Source of the DNA: Xiphias gladius
Taxonomy: Eukaryota > Chordata > Actinopteri > Istiophoriformes > Xiphiidae
NCBI RefSeq assembly: GCF_016859285.1
Contig: NC_053414.1
Span: 30,869,505-30,933,504, forward strand
Reading direction: 5' to 3'
DNA length: 64,000 bases
Part shown: one piece after another, positions 12,810-25,500 of the stretch
Layout of the letters: the number at the start of each line of letters is the position of its first letter
Numbering within the stretch: position 1 is the stretch's first letter
Notes under the pieces: generated by a model
The model's input: the letters and a program-made list of their open reading frames with translations, nothing else
Told to the model about the DNA's origin: nothing
Databases searched by the model: none
Made by a program: the position numbers and the translations under genes

Positions 12810-13190
12810 TCCTTTATGACTGTCATTTGCACATCCCACTTTTGTCTCAATTTCCTTCTATCTGTCTCTCCCTCTTACACTCTGTCTCCACTTTTCCCTG
12901 TTCCTGAGTTTCTGTCCATCATAGTCATATGCATAGCTTCCACCCTGCCCCTGTTGTTCTTTATCTTTCATTTTACTTTTCCCTTTCTACTTCCCTTGTC
13001 CCCCTATTTTCTTTTTCTTTTTTCCCCAGTTTTATGTGCTTCTCAGGTTTACTTGTCTTTTGCGATTGATTCTCACTGCCTTTCCTTCTCTTTTTATGTC
13101 CTTCCTTCCTCTCTCCGTTTTTTCTTCTGCCCCTCCTTTCCATCTACCCCTCACCATTTTGTCATTTTATATCCTTTCTGTTCCCAATAG
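12810..13190. repeat. Pyrimidine-rich low-complexity block
   Basis: A run dominated by C and T (ctttttc, tcccctc, ccttcct words) creates overlapping Ser/Phe/Leu/Pro frames of up to 124 codons in two registers. It is best read as low-complexity DNA. Confidence 0.6.
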
Positions 13191-16040
13191 AAAGCACACA
13201 CTGACAATACAGATTTAGTGCAGACTTGTTTACAGTGTATGCCATGTATAAGGCAGGAGCAACCTGACCTGAGACCAAGTTTTTCTCAAACCAAACTACT
13301 TTAATCCATCAAATTCATGCATTGGGCAAGTTGTTCCAGAGGAAGTGGAGTGGCGTGAAGGTGAGAAAAAAATGTTATTATGACAAGTTTACATAAGTGT
13401 AAATATTGATACCAAGATATCTAATGTAGCCTGTTGTTATTGTTTAGATGAATTGTTTTTTTTATTTTTCAATTACAAAGTAAAGATTTTTTTGATGTTC
13501 TTAAAATTTACAAATATGTAAATACATATTTAAAAATACATTTTATAGAATAAGAAAAATACATGTCTACCAGGTTTAATCTTAACCACGAATAATTTAT
13601 TTCTCTACCATACTTCGTCTGTTCATGGATCGAAGCTGAAACTGCTTTTGCAAAGTATTTCCACTCTTGTGATATAGTTTAGTAAATTTAAGCATGATGG
13701 TGTGTTTAGCAGAAAACACAAAGCTGTACATATGAAAGAAAATAACTCCAGGAGATTGCAACTTTATCACTTATGCAGTTTCTGTCTAGAAATTGGCAAC
13801 AGACTCAGTACAAAATGTCTATTAAATGTTTAATTTGTGTTCTTTTGAGTACCTTTTCATATATTACATTATATTGAATTGTGATACATCATCAGTGGGT
13901 CAGGTTAAATGTATGCCTCTCAATTTGGTCATTTGTCTTTAGCTACAAAGTTTTCTTGATCTGGACCTGGTCCAATATGGTCTAGATGTGAAAAAAGCAG
14001 TGAAATCTCCTTTATTTTGCATTTTCACCAATAGAATAAAGATTCCAAAAATATTAAAGTGGGTTTCAGACAGCGTTAAGACTTTATCCAAAGTGTCTAA
14101 CACAAATTCACAACAGTAAGAGGAGCAAAAATGGGAGGATTGCTCACTCAGCGCTGTAAGTATATCTCTCCCTTAACTTCCGTCTAAGGGAAGGCCTTGG
14201 AGGCCTGGGAGGCCAAATCAGCATTGTGATGCAGCCTGCCAGTAAATCGGCAAACAATTCTGGGAATTGGCAAGACACAAAGCAGGTTCAAAAAAGCAGT
14301 TTGATGTCACAAGCCAAGTAAAACTAGTTTCTAAAATAAGAGTAAAAACCAGCACTTGAATGATGTATCTTTGGAAAGAACGGAATTTCCACATCATCTA
14401 ATACATCTCTGGCCAGCCTTTTTTCTTCCTGTCACAGAACATGCACTCCAGTAGGAGCGCCCTACTGGGACCACCTGTTAGTAACAGATACCGCTACTCT
14501 ACATCAGTCTTAAACAAGGTACATAAAGGTAGCATTCCCCTCAACTGTCAAGTATCATCAATATTACTCCCAGGTCTGTATCAGTAGTTAAGGATTTCCA
14601 GTAAGTTAACAGGTTTTAATAGCTAGGATGCCACAAATGCAATAACAGTAATAAGCAAAAGTAGGGTGGCTTTAGAGAGTAGGCCGACAAAGTGTCGGCT
14701 CCTGGAAATGATGATGGTTGCACTAGAGTGAAAGTCAGAGGATCACCCAAGTCAATAGAATGTAATCATTGAGCAACCTTGAATATCTGTTGCACATCCA
14801 TGGCAATAATAAAAATCCATCTAATAGTTGCATATGTCAATGTCATGGGGGTCCTGGAGGAAAAGTGAGGTATTACGGCAAGCATTAGATTCATTCTGAA
14901 CGTAATACCTTCAGTAATACCTATTCATTCATCAATACTGTACTGAAATACTGTAATAGAGTGTTAAATTGTTAATTGGCATAGCAAAATGCATGTTCAT
15001 TAATGGATCAAACAAATTTTAAACTGCATTAACACCAAATAGAAAAGGATAAAGTGACTTTTCACATCTAAAAAACTAATACCTGATCTATAAAGAATTT
15101 TTAAATCAACTATTTAATACAGTCATACCATATAAACCTTATTAGGAAGTGGGACCATTTTAATAAACAACTGATAACCGCTTTCACACTCTTTATGAAC
15201 TTTTAGCTCTGAATTATTATGACCCATAGTAGGCAATGTGTTATTTTTTATATCAGTTTTCACAGACTAACTCCATCATGTAACCTCTGACCCTACATGA
15301 AAAGGACAAACATGTTGAGAGTGACTTCTCTACCAGTTTATCAATGCTGCCATCTGCTGTTGCCAGAAACTCTGTAAGACCTAGCTCTAAAGCAGCAGCA
15401 TCTTCTGTTTTGTTCTATAAAGCAACCCAGTGGACTTCCACCAACAACAGTCAAAGCAATGGTCCAATGTGGTGGCAGCAACAATATTAGTGTCTCATAA
15501 TTGAGGCTGAGAGTAGCTCCAGATAAATAAGGTTCCTCTTCTCTGGCAACCCATGGTTCACTTTACAGAACTTATTGGGAATAGGCTGGTTTAATATGAT
15601 GGTATTTTTTGTTTTAAAAAAATGCCTACTATAATACACTATACAGAGAAAGACAAAGAAAGCCACACTAGGAGGAAGAGGGGGATGTGCAGCATAGGTT
15701 GTAAGATGAGGCCAGATGGCGGACATAATAGATCAGTAAACTTAAACTGTGACTGCGCAGTTACTTGGGCCATGTTAACAGGCTATATCATAAAGATAAT
15801 GTCTCAAAAATGTTACAAAATATATTGCATATCTATAGCCTACACCAAATTTAGGAGGCTGAATGGAGGTCTGTGTTCAGTGGTTAAAGTCAGGTGCCCA
15901 TATGAACATTGAAACTGGTTTTGCTTGTTGAAATCATTCCTCCTGTTCATACTTACCATTCAAAGAGCCCTTTCTAATGCACTTCCAATGTAAGTGATGA
16001 AAGACAAATTCAAAGTCTTTGGTCTGTGATAAAAATATAT
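13191..16040. other. Intergenic, no gene recognised
   Basis: AT-rich sequence with only short frames (15487-15726 minus, 15622-15912 plus). No exon with matched splice sites, tRNA or transposase motif was found. Confidence 0.5.
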
Positions 16041-16047
16041 GATTGAG

Positions 16048-16053
16048 TTTATT
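16048..16053 (-). terminator. Candidate poly(A) signal of the minus-strand gene
   Basis: AATAAA on the minus strand, about 490 bases beyond the stop at 16537. It is the first canonical hexamer found in that direction, but its use is unproven. Confidence 0.35.
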
Positions 16054-16536
16054 GGAAGTTAATGTGAGGCTTTAGCTGCCAAGTAGACTTGAAAAATTTT
16101 CATTTGTAATTCTTGTGTTGCTATACAGTATATTGTGATATGGTAAATTTCAAAGATAAAATATCAAGATGAGAACGTCTACTTGTGGCTAATCTAATTG
16201 ATTAAATAACGTCTGACAAGTGAGGTTCATCATCACATTCGTGGAAAAATCAAATATTGCCAAAAGTCGTGGTTGACTTTTTTATGTTCTCAAGATTACG
16301 CTTAAAATCTTTGCAAGATTGTTACTTTAACATTAATTGAAATTGAATTTTTTTTTTTCCCCAGTGTGGGACATAGTATGAAAAGTCTACTATAGGATAT
16401 TCTATTTTGACAGTTCATCTCTGATGTATATTTCATTCATTTCATTTCATTCCTTTTGGCATGTATCCTAGTATGAAATTGTAAAGAATATCAGAAATGC
16501 AATATATGATATTACGAAAGTCTTGTCCGTAACATT

Positions 16537-19190
16537 CTAGTACACATAATCCAGCATGATATGTGGATGTTGATCACTTGGAGGTCTCCATGGTATCGCC
16601 TTGAGGATGTTTTCATTCAAGTCTAAGTTCCACCAGCTCCTTAGCCAGCTGAAACATTTGGCTGCCAAGCAGAGTGCTCCAGCACAGAGGAGAGTCTTGA
16701 CAAAGCTGACACCACCACCTCCCTTCCTTTTTTTGGCTTCTTCATTAAAACCTAAAAACACAAATGCACAAAGGGTCACAAAGGGCATTAAGATCTGACA
16801 TATCATTACTTTCTGCATTAAATAAACTGGATTCTCTTTTATATGACACACCAGTGCTGATTTAAGTTTCATGTTAAGGTGGCAGTGGAGTGCATGTAAG
16901 TCAAAATGATCATATGATGTATAGTTTGTTCAACTCCTTAGCATTAAAATTAAAAGTTCATCCCTAATTACAAAATCACATTTTGTCACTCATCACTTGT
17001 GGTTACTAGTCTACGTAGATAAAGTATGCATAAATTTGGTGTTTTCTGTTTGTGGCTTTTGAGAAAACGTCTTCCACCCCAACAGGATGGACGTGGATGG
17101 AATTTTGCTTGTGGTTCTCACAGCATTGAAAAGTTACATTAAAAAATTTCAGCATCAATCTTCCTTTCCAGACCTACAGTAATGCCACAGTAACAGAATA
17201 ATCCATAAAACACAATGTAAACAGTGTCCACAGGGACTATTGCTTCAGCATTAGGTAGAAGCTGTGACAACATGATCTGTCCACAGAAAACCGGGCATTT
17301 TTTCTAGAAAAATACTTTGTTAAGCCATATATATTTTTCAATGCTGTGCACACCCCAAATAACACTCATTTAATAACCACTGTATTGAGGCAGCAGATGA
17401 TCTCATGGTCAGATGTATGAAAAGCCCTTAATCAATTTAGCTAGCCAGTTTTACACTTTGATGTCCACTTTTTGCGATTAAAAAATTTACAGAGACCTTT
17501 TTCACATGTAAATAACCCCACTGTAGAAATGCAAAGAACTATGAGACACACAGGATCAAACACTGACTGCACCTTTACCTTTATAAGGCAGCTCCCACTC
17601 AGACAGCCAATAACTTTGCCTCAAAGCTCTTTGCCTCTTGTTGGCTTTAGGTCTCCTGTATTTATGTTGCACTTCACTGGTGTTAGCCACAAGTCCACTG
17701 TTGTAAGGGGTTACATTGACAGTGTAATGAACTTGCTGGTCATAGCTGAGGGGCACTCTGTTGATATTTATTTGCTGGATGGAGGCTTCTGAGAAGAATC
17801 GCAAGTTATCATTTTCTGTTCTTGCTGTGGATCCATTGTAGGTCTCCTGTATGTTGAACATACTGACACAATTTGAAGGTTCTCTGTATCGTATCTCTTC
17901 TATATCTTGAACCACTTGTATATCATCATAATAGCCCATCTGGGAGAGAAAGGCGGTGAGATCTAGTTGTGGGCTCTGCAGGGCTCGGATCAGTTCAGAG
18001 CTGATTTCATAAGTCCTGTCAGGACTGAAGCTCCCAAAGGAGGCTCCATCATGCTCAGTGACATACACTGTCTCCACCATCCTGGTTCTCACCTGGTAAC
18101 TGATAACGATGCGGTCTATATTGTAAATAACACGGTTACCATCCAACCCATAATTTTCCCTCACGTACATTGGGAGGTTTGCAGATGCTGGGTAAGTTTC
18201 TGTGTTCAAGTTGCCAACTTCAAAGTACACAACCTGGAGAGAGGGGGAGATAGAAATAGAGAAAGGGAGAGACTATAACAACTGTAAGTGAATGAGATGG
18301 TAGAGGATAAAAAGGTATGCTTGCAGACTGTCAGGTAGAATATGAATGGATGGATGAAAATAACATTAGGGAGTACATAGAAGAGCATTTAGATTAAAAA
18401 AAGATGCATTTAAAAGGGTCACTCTAACTATTTAGTATTGAACTTCCAGGTTGGGGGACTTTTAATAGGCAGATTTTAAAAAGAACTGTCAAAATCGTTG
18501 CTTAGATAACCCGAATCTTATTTGCTAGTGTAAGTCAAACTCCAAAAAGCACTTGATCTGACACTTCCCATAATGCAGCGAAATAGTATGCTCCGCCAGA
18601 GCCACAGAAGACATACACCTGTTTTCACAGACTGAGTGGTATTCCTACGGCGGAGTAAAATGACCCTCATATGTAAAATTGTTGAAGTGCTCCTTTAATA
18701 AAAGAAAGGAGGAAGTAAACAAAAAAACCCCATCACAAACCTGTGTCTTTATTTTGCACCTCCCTCGCCTCTTCAGTACTGGCAGAAGTTCCTCAATATT
18801 GCCAAACACGTGGAAGCCATAGAAGCCTCTCTCTGGTTGACAGTCTGACACCAGCTGGGGTATCGTTGCATATGGTCAAGTTGCATATTAGCTGTACTTC
18901 TTTCTTATACACATAAGAATTTAAATAAAATTTACACATAATTTAATTGGAAACTCTATTTCTGCAGCGACATCACTCATCAAATACAACTACATGCATT
19001 ATCATGGCAAACCGTTGCCATTTGTGATCTAGTCTAATCTTACCTTCATGATGACCACAAAGTTAATAAGTTCACAGGTCACACAGTGGTTGGCAAACCA
19101 AAACAGGAGCTGAAGGCCGTGTCGTGGGAAAGGACGGCCAAACCTTGAATACTTCAGTTCATCCAGAGTGCAGAGCTGCCACTGAACCAT
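16537..19190 (-). CDS. Uncharacterised 376-residue protein, four coding exons
   Basis: Coding exons on the minus strand are 19190-19044, 18854-18741, 18233-17579 and 16751-16537. All junctions are GT-AG, and the phases (0, 0, 1) join into one 376-residue frame ending in TAG. Exon 1 starts MVQWQLCTLDELKYSRFG; exon 2 contains ERGFYGFHVFGNIEELLP; exon 3 is a long soluble region rich in Tyr/Asn/Ile with a basic stretch KYRRPKANKRQRALRQ near its end. Exon 4 has a KKRKGGGG linker, a hydrophobic Cys-bearing segment at about residues 320-342 (FVKTLLCAGALCLAAKCFSW), then an acidic-to-Pro-rich tail. There is no obvious N-terminal signal peptide. The late hydrophobic segment could attach the protein to a membrane, though its two lysines make a true span uncertain. 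I do not recognise the family and assign no function. The exon structure is strong evidence that it is a real gene. A non-coding first exon probably lies upstream. Confidence 0.85.
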
Positions 19191-19343
19191 GTTGGGGCTA
19201 GGGCTGAAAAACACCCAAACACCCAAACACTTGCACACATACACACTTACGTGCAAAATACTTTGTTAATTCTAGCAGATATGCAAACAAGTATAATCAC
19301 TGCAAACTCAAACAAATATGCGAGATGAATAGATAAATCCTAC

Positions 19344-19530
19344 CTTCCAGCTTCCGCTGCTACTGTCTGTGCCTGCTATATTTTCAACATTGCAAAGAAG
19401 CGCACAGTACATTACATACAAGATGTCCCTTTGTACCAAAATGCGTGCTCGGTCACGTCGTTCCTTGACGCACGTTCAAGTGGACGTCCCTGCTGCGTCA
19501 TTAGCGCGCAGCCTCGATCCTGATGCACTT
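19344..19530 (-). other. Probable 5' untranslated first exon of the minus-strand gene
   Basis: A good donor (CTGGAAG then gtagga) sits at 19344, and an acceptor (ttttcag) lies just upstream of the coding exon, which then begins at 19203. This implies a non-coding exon ending at 19344. Its 5' limit is unknown; the end given here is only the CpG-containing edge. Confidence 0.5.
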
Positions 19531-19554
19531 CTTTTCCCGAAAGCCTAAAGATAG
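19430..19554. promoter_or_regulatory. Putative bidirectional promoter between patl1 and the minus-strand gene
   Basis: About 210 bases separate the inferred first-exon donor of the minus-strand gene (19344) from the patl1 start codon (19555). The block is unusually CpG-containing for this AT-rich window (acgtcg, gacgcacg, gcgcgc). It includes tcacgt and tgacgc words, resembling E-box/CRE half sites. No TATA box is evident on either strand, as is usual for housekeeping divergent promoters. Function is inferred from geometry. Confidence 0.6.
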
Positions 19555-22500
19555 ATGTTTCGATTTCAGGTGAGTATTGTACCCTAAAATCTCACGTTCC
19601 TTACTCCGGATTTCGCGTCATACACTCAATAGAGAGCTGGTAGTAATTCCAGACTGCGTTTGATTTATATGGTGAATGTTGTCTATTGTTTATGCGGCTG
19701 CCAAATTCAATGCGGTTGGCGGCCTGTGAAGCAGCCCGCTTGCTTGGTGACATAAGCCGGAGGGAAGGTGAACGCTTTCTTAACCTGGTGACAACGAGTA
19801 CGTTGTTTAATAAAAATACTCTGTTATGAAAGGCTAGTGTGTGATAGGTAAACGCTCTGTTCAGAGGATGTGTTAGATTCAGGGCAGCAGTTTTCCATCG
19901 GCGTGGGTCCTGCGTGATGTAACGTCAGCATTAGCATTTTGGCTAACGGGTTTGCTTGCTATCTGCAGGGTGCCAGAGGGTCACGGAGAAGAAGTCGTGG
20001 GTTGTATTTACTCATTACTTAAAGTTGGATGTTTAAGCTACTAACTGGTACACGTAACATTTCCTAAATGTTTATGTCTCGAGTTAATCTGCTATTCATC
20101 TGTACCATTTTACTATTTTAGAAGCCATGAACGATCACTGCTGACTTAGCCAACCAGTATGTTAGGATAACTGGCTATTGTGTTGAAGTATTTTCAGAGT
20201 CACTGCTAAAGTTGTAAACTTATAATATACTAGAGGAGCAAGACTAGTGTTTAAGTCAAACTGGATTCTCAGCTCAATCTTTACCGTCTAAAACAGATTT
20301 AGCAAACTTTGACTACCGAAGAGAATCAGCTTCATGCTGCTGGAAATCTTATCATGCTACTAAGATTTTTGGCACCCAATTATAACACTAACAATTAAAC
20401 ACCTCATAAACTCACCGTGACCCATTGTTTCTAAAATTAAATCATCACACTCATTACAATGGCCCATGTGGCATTAGCAGCAGCATATTGATGGTCAATT
20501 TTACAAGTGTTGTCAAAAAGGTCCATAAATCTTAGTAGAGGAATGGTCAACTGGGAGCCCACATTCATTTAGAGTTTAGATGTGTTAAGCGTCTATGGTA
20601 TAATGTGATAACCCATCAGTTTCTTAATAAACTGACTCTCTATATAACATGCCATAAATCTCCAGACTTACTAATATAAAAAGTTGTTAAATTATAATGC
20701 CTTGGTGAACCTGATTACCAGTGCACTATTTGGTAGCAGGAAATAATGACAGACAGGAGAGAGGCTGCATTTACAAACTCTCCTGACAGTTGGTCATAAT
20801 GGTTAAATCCAAAAAAGGTGAACCTTGGGCCCAATCAGAGGTCCTGAGCACTCTGGACCAGGTTTCCATTAAGGAGATCTCTTTACTTTGCACTGTTCTG
20901 CTTTCCCTCAACCCTGACCGCTCGCCAGTCCCTGCCACTGAAAAACACCCCCACAGCATGATGCTGCCGCCACCATGCTTCACTGTTGGGATGGTATTGG
21001 GCAGATGATGAGCAGTGCCTGTTTTCTTCCAGACATGACACTTAGAATTTATGCCAAACAGTTAAATCTTGGTTTCATCAGACCAGAGAATCTTGTTTCT
21101 CACAGTCTGAGAGTCCTTTAGGTGCTTTTTTGCAATTTCCAAGTGGGCTTCCATGTGTATTTCACCAAGGAGAGGCAGTGACGGTTGTCCCTCTGGAATT
21201 TTCTCACATCTCAACAAAAGATCGCTGGACCTCAGCCAGAGTGACCATCATCTTGTTGGTCATCTCTCTTATTCAGGCCCTTTGCCCCTGATTGCTCAGT
21301 TTGGTCAGGTTGCCAGCTCTATGAAGAGTCCTAATTGTTCCACTCTTCTTCCATTGAAGAATCATTGAGGCCAATTTATTCTTGGGAACCTTCAATGCAG
21401 CAGAAATTTTTTGTAGCGTTCCCCAGATCTGTGTCTTGACACAATCCTGTCTCTGAGCTCTGCAGGCAGTTTCTTTGATCTCATGGCTTGGTTTTGCTCT
21501 GATGTGCATTGTCAGCTGTGAGACCTTTATGTAGACAGGTGTGTGCCTCTGTAATTCATTTCCAATCAATTGAATTTACCAGAGGTGGACTCATTGAAGT
21601 GTCGAAAAATTTCAAAGATGATCAAGAGAAATGGGAGGAACCTGAGCTAAATTTCAACTGTAATTGAATACCTATGTCAATGTGATATTTCCGTTTATTT
21701 GTTTTAATAAATTTGCAAAAAATTTCTAATATTCTGTTTTCACTTTGTCATTATAGGGTATTGAATGTAGCTTAATGAGGGGGAAAAATTAATTTAAACG
21801 ATTTTAGCGTAAGGCTGCAACATAACAAAATGTTTGAGTGCACTGTATGTTACTGCCTGTCAGTAGATGAGAAAAAAATCCTATTAGTTGATAAAATTTT
21901 AGTAACATGAAGAAGAATTGAAAATATAATATTTTAAAAAACCTTTATTTATTCACTTTTGCAGTTACAAAACCTTTATTACCTCTGCCAAGGAGGTTAT
22001 GTTTTCACTCGTATCTGTTTGTTTGTTTGTTTATTTGTTATCAGGATTATGCAAACAGTACCAAACTTGGTGGAGAGATGGGGCATGGGCCAGGGAAGCC
22101 CCTACCCCATCAGGGAACCCCTTACAGTTTGGTGCAGATACAATTAAAGAGGCGGATCCAGGAATTTTTTTATCCCTTCCTTAACATTGCAAGATACGGC
22201 GTTTTTTACTTTGGCAAAGGTCTCCGCTCTACTAAGAGCCAGTTTAGTATTACTAATATTTCTGTAGAAGAAAAACCTATAATTTAAAAATGTGTCATTT
22301 ACTGTGATTTACTTCACAGAATCTATTCTTTTGTGACGCTTAGTCACACTTTGAGTGTTACGTCAAGTCAAAATGGAAGTGAAGCTGCGCCAAAACTTCG
22401 CTAATTTTCAGAGTCCCAACCCTTCTATACATGGAAAACATGTCTGTTCCAGTAGTAGTTTAACATTTTTTTCAGTTGTTCCATGTCATTATTCCCCTTT

Positions 22501-25500
22501 CCCCTCCTGTTCCTTCTCTTTCTCCATTTATGCTTTGATCTCTTTTCTTTCTTCCCTGTCTCTGACCTCCATCACTTTCTTATATGCACTCTTTGACCAC
22601 ATCTCCATGTCCTGCCTCCCTCCCACCTTCACCTCACCCCATTCTTTGTCCGTCCATCTATCTTCCCCGCTGTCTTTGCAGTCCCTGGATGAAGACTGTA
22701 CGCTGGAGGAAGAAGACGAGGGATTGATAGAAGAGGAAGATGAAATTGATCAGTTCAACGACGACACCTTTGGAGCTGGGGCCATCGGTGCGTTATACAT
22801 AATTTATATTTGAAATTTGTTTACATTATATTATTGTATTTAGGTCATGTACAATTACTGCTCCAATGCTGATATGTAATCACACACTTTTGATAGAGTG
22901 TAGTTTGAAGAAGGTGGTCTATTGAAAATATACCTAAGGGAGATTCTTTTTTTCCAGTCTCTAAAATTTTTGATCAAAGTCAATAGACAAGATTGTTGTG
23001 CAGCTATATAACATGTTGAGATTTTAGTAGGGTATTTGTTTTTTTGTTTTTCTTAAGCTAGACAACCTTGAAGTGTCACTGGGACCAACAATCATAACTC
23101 GCATATCAATGCTAGATCTTCAGTTGTTTTGAGGAGGATGTCATTAGGTATTTTAGAAAATGCAGGAAATCTGTAACTAATACTAAAGCACAAAATAGAG
23201 TAAGTGAATACTATACATAATGTCACTTATAGCTGAGATGACAGTAACTGTAGCAGCAGGGATTTTTGCCTAAGTATTGAGATAAAAATTGTTTTTCCTT
23301 GTCTCTGAAAGACCTAACCTAGTTTCTGCACTTCTAGTTTTTTTTTAATTTGCCCAATAATTATTTTGTGACAAAAGTCAATATTTTTGGCCAGCCCTTT
23401 AAGTTGCCCATTGGTCGGCCGGCCGAGTGTTGGAGTTTCCCCATTTTGAAGTTGCACTTTCAAAATTTATTGGCGCAAACAGTTTCTGAGATAATATGCC
23501 ATCGGGGGGGGCGTTTACAGGCAGTGTTGCCAACTTGGCGCCTTTGTCGCCAGATTTACCGACTTTTCAGACTCCTTAAGCAACTGTTTTTCCAAAGAAA
23601 AAAGAAAGCAAAGCACCTTGCGACTAATCTAGCAACTTTTTGGACGAACCTTAGCTCCTTTCCTTAGAAGAGAGTTGCCAGTATTGCCCTGCGAGAGCAA
23701 GGTCCAGCAGTCCCTCCGCAGGCGCACTTCTCTCTGATCTATTTCAGTTGAATGGCAGCAGCACAGATGTGAATCAGCTTCTAACTTTCTCTCTGAGTGA
23801 TCATTTTACAAGTAATTATAGATGAACTCATAGCATTGCCATTGTCTTTAACTTATGTGTATGGTGATTTTGTCAGATGACGTTGTGGTTATAAAATCTG
23901 AATTTTAGCTGTGATTTGGAAGTGACTACAGGTTAAAATGTAGTCTTAAAGGGCCGCATTTCTGTCACTAATATATAATTTGTTCCATTGTCTGACAACA
24001 GAAACAGAAAAATGTCTAAATGAGAGCAGCTTTATTGGTAATTTGGCTGTATTAAAATACTGTAAATGTGAGCAAAGAGAGTAAGAGAGAAGCAAACAGG
24101 TAAAGGGTGGTCCAGCCATATTGCAGGTTTTGACCTAGTCTTGTTGGTACCTTTTTTTGATTCTGTTGATTTGAAATAAATTTGTTTCAGTAAAACGGCG
24201 TATTTAAATGAGTCATCTCCAAAAGGCCACTTTGATGATGATGATGGTTTCACGTTGGTAGGTTATTTACATTGTCTTTGGTCACCCTCATGAACACACT
24301 ACAAGGCCTTTGCGATTGTGAAATTGTCTTTGAGACAGTTTGTCAAATTCATTCACTAAAAAAAAAAACTAATCTGTCTCTAAAATATACCCAAGATTGC
24401 AGCACAGATGACTTTGTCATAGAACAACCAACCACTCTTTCTGGCTCCTCTCCTCTTCCAGATGATGACTGGCAGGAGGAACATAAACGCCTCGCTGAGC
24501 TCGATGAGCGGGATGAGCGGGATGGGCTTGGAGGAGGGGGAGGAGGAGGACGAGGACGAGGAGGAGGACGAGGAGGAGGAATGGGGGTGGGAAAAGAATC
24601 TCATTTAAGAGGAGCTGAGGACTCATCCTCCACCCATCTCCCTACCTCTGCAGGCCATCTCCCCCTCCCATCTTCCCTCCCTTCACTTAACTTCTCCTCG
24701 TCTTCCTCCGGACTGCCCCCACCAGGTCAGTGATGTAACTAGAGGAGACTGACTCTACTCAGGAATCCTACTCATTTCTCTTTGAGATTGCAGTATTCCT
24801 TACTCTTCTGGACATTTTCAGCTTTTGGCATCTTGTTACTTTATTAAAGTTTGAAGAGATTAAAATCAAAGTTGGCAGCAGGACAAATTGATTGGATAAC
24901 TGACGGAGTTGCTGGCCACAGAATTTTCCTAGAGTTTTTTTTGCAGTAATATGGAGAGCAATAATATACCCGTTGGAAAATTCAAACTAAAACTGTCATT
25001 TCAGATGTAGAGGATCGAGGGAGGGAAGGTGGCTTGGCTGAGTCCCTTGCCAGACTCATCCTTGAGGCTGACCCAGCCATCGCTGGAGTCGGAGCGACTG
25101 AGAGGCCCTGTCCATCCATAAGCTCTTCAGGATCCAGCCTGGCCGCTCTGCAGGGGCTGGATCGTCCCAGAGTCCTGCCCCAGCACTCCTCCATACCAAC
25201 TCAACCACACCAGCATCCCCGTCACCCCCAGCACCAGCTGCCTCCTGGGCCCTCCACTTCAGGTGAGAATGAGTGCAATTCTTCCATTACCAGCCCTTTC
25301 TTCTCACTTAACTAATAATGATGTGAAAACTGTCCTTAACTGTATTTTTCAAGTAGGAAGCTTTTATCTACTTTCTAGTAACAAATAATCATTATAATTC
25401 AATTTTTGCAAAAATAATGGTGCAAGTCAAACAAGTCATCAGCTTTTTTCATTTCCTGTCTGGCAACTTTGTCAGTCTTAAATCAATAAAGGATGTGAAA

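Larger units (their letters stand above)
19555..25262 (+). other. patl1: patl1 exons 1-4: DDX6-binding N-terminus and a Gly/Arg-rich insertion
   Basis: Exon 1 encodes only MFRFQ before a perfect CAG/gtgagt donor. Exon 2 is acidic and ends in the D-D-T-F motif (residues 32-35), equivalent to the DETF motif by which Pat1 proteins contact the DDX6/Dhh1 helicase. Exon 3 continues with the conserved D-D-D-W box (41-44), then a Gly/Arg tract at about residues 64-84 with [10 protein letters not shown] character, then a Ser/Pro-rich tail. Exon 4 carries [16 protein letters not shown], matching the helical segment ENLAERLSKM of human PATL1, and a His/Pro/Gln-rich tail. Confidence 0.9.

Noticed and set aside
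22355-22813. A start for patl1 within the long frame that enters exon 2
   Set aside because: The exon 1 start MFRFQ at 19555, with a perfect donor, matches the conserved PATL1 N-terminus, and the upstream part of this frame is intronic pyrimidine-rich DNA.
24380-24626. Ser- or Leu/Val-rich minus-strand frames opposite patl1 exon 3
   Set aside because: Shadows of the Gly/Arg-coding repeat; codon use and splice sites support only the plus strand.
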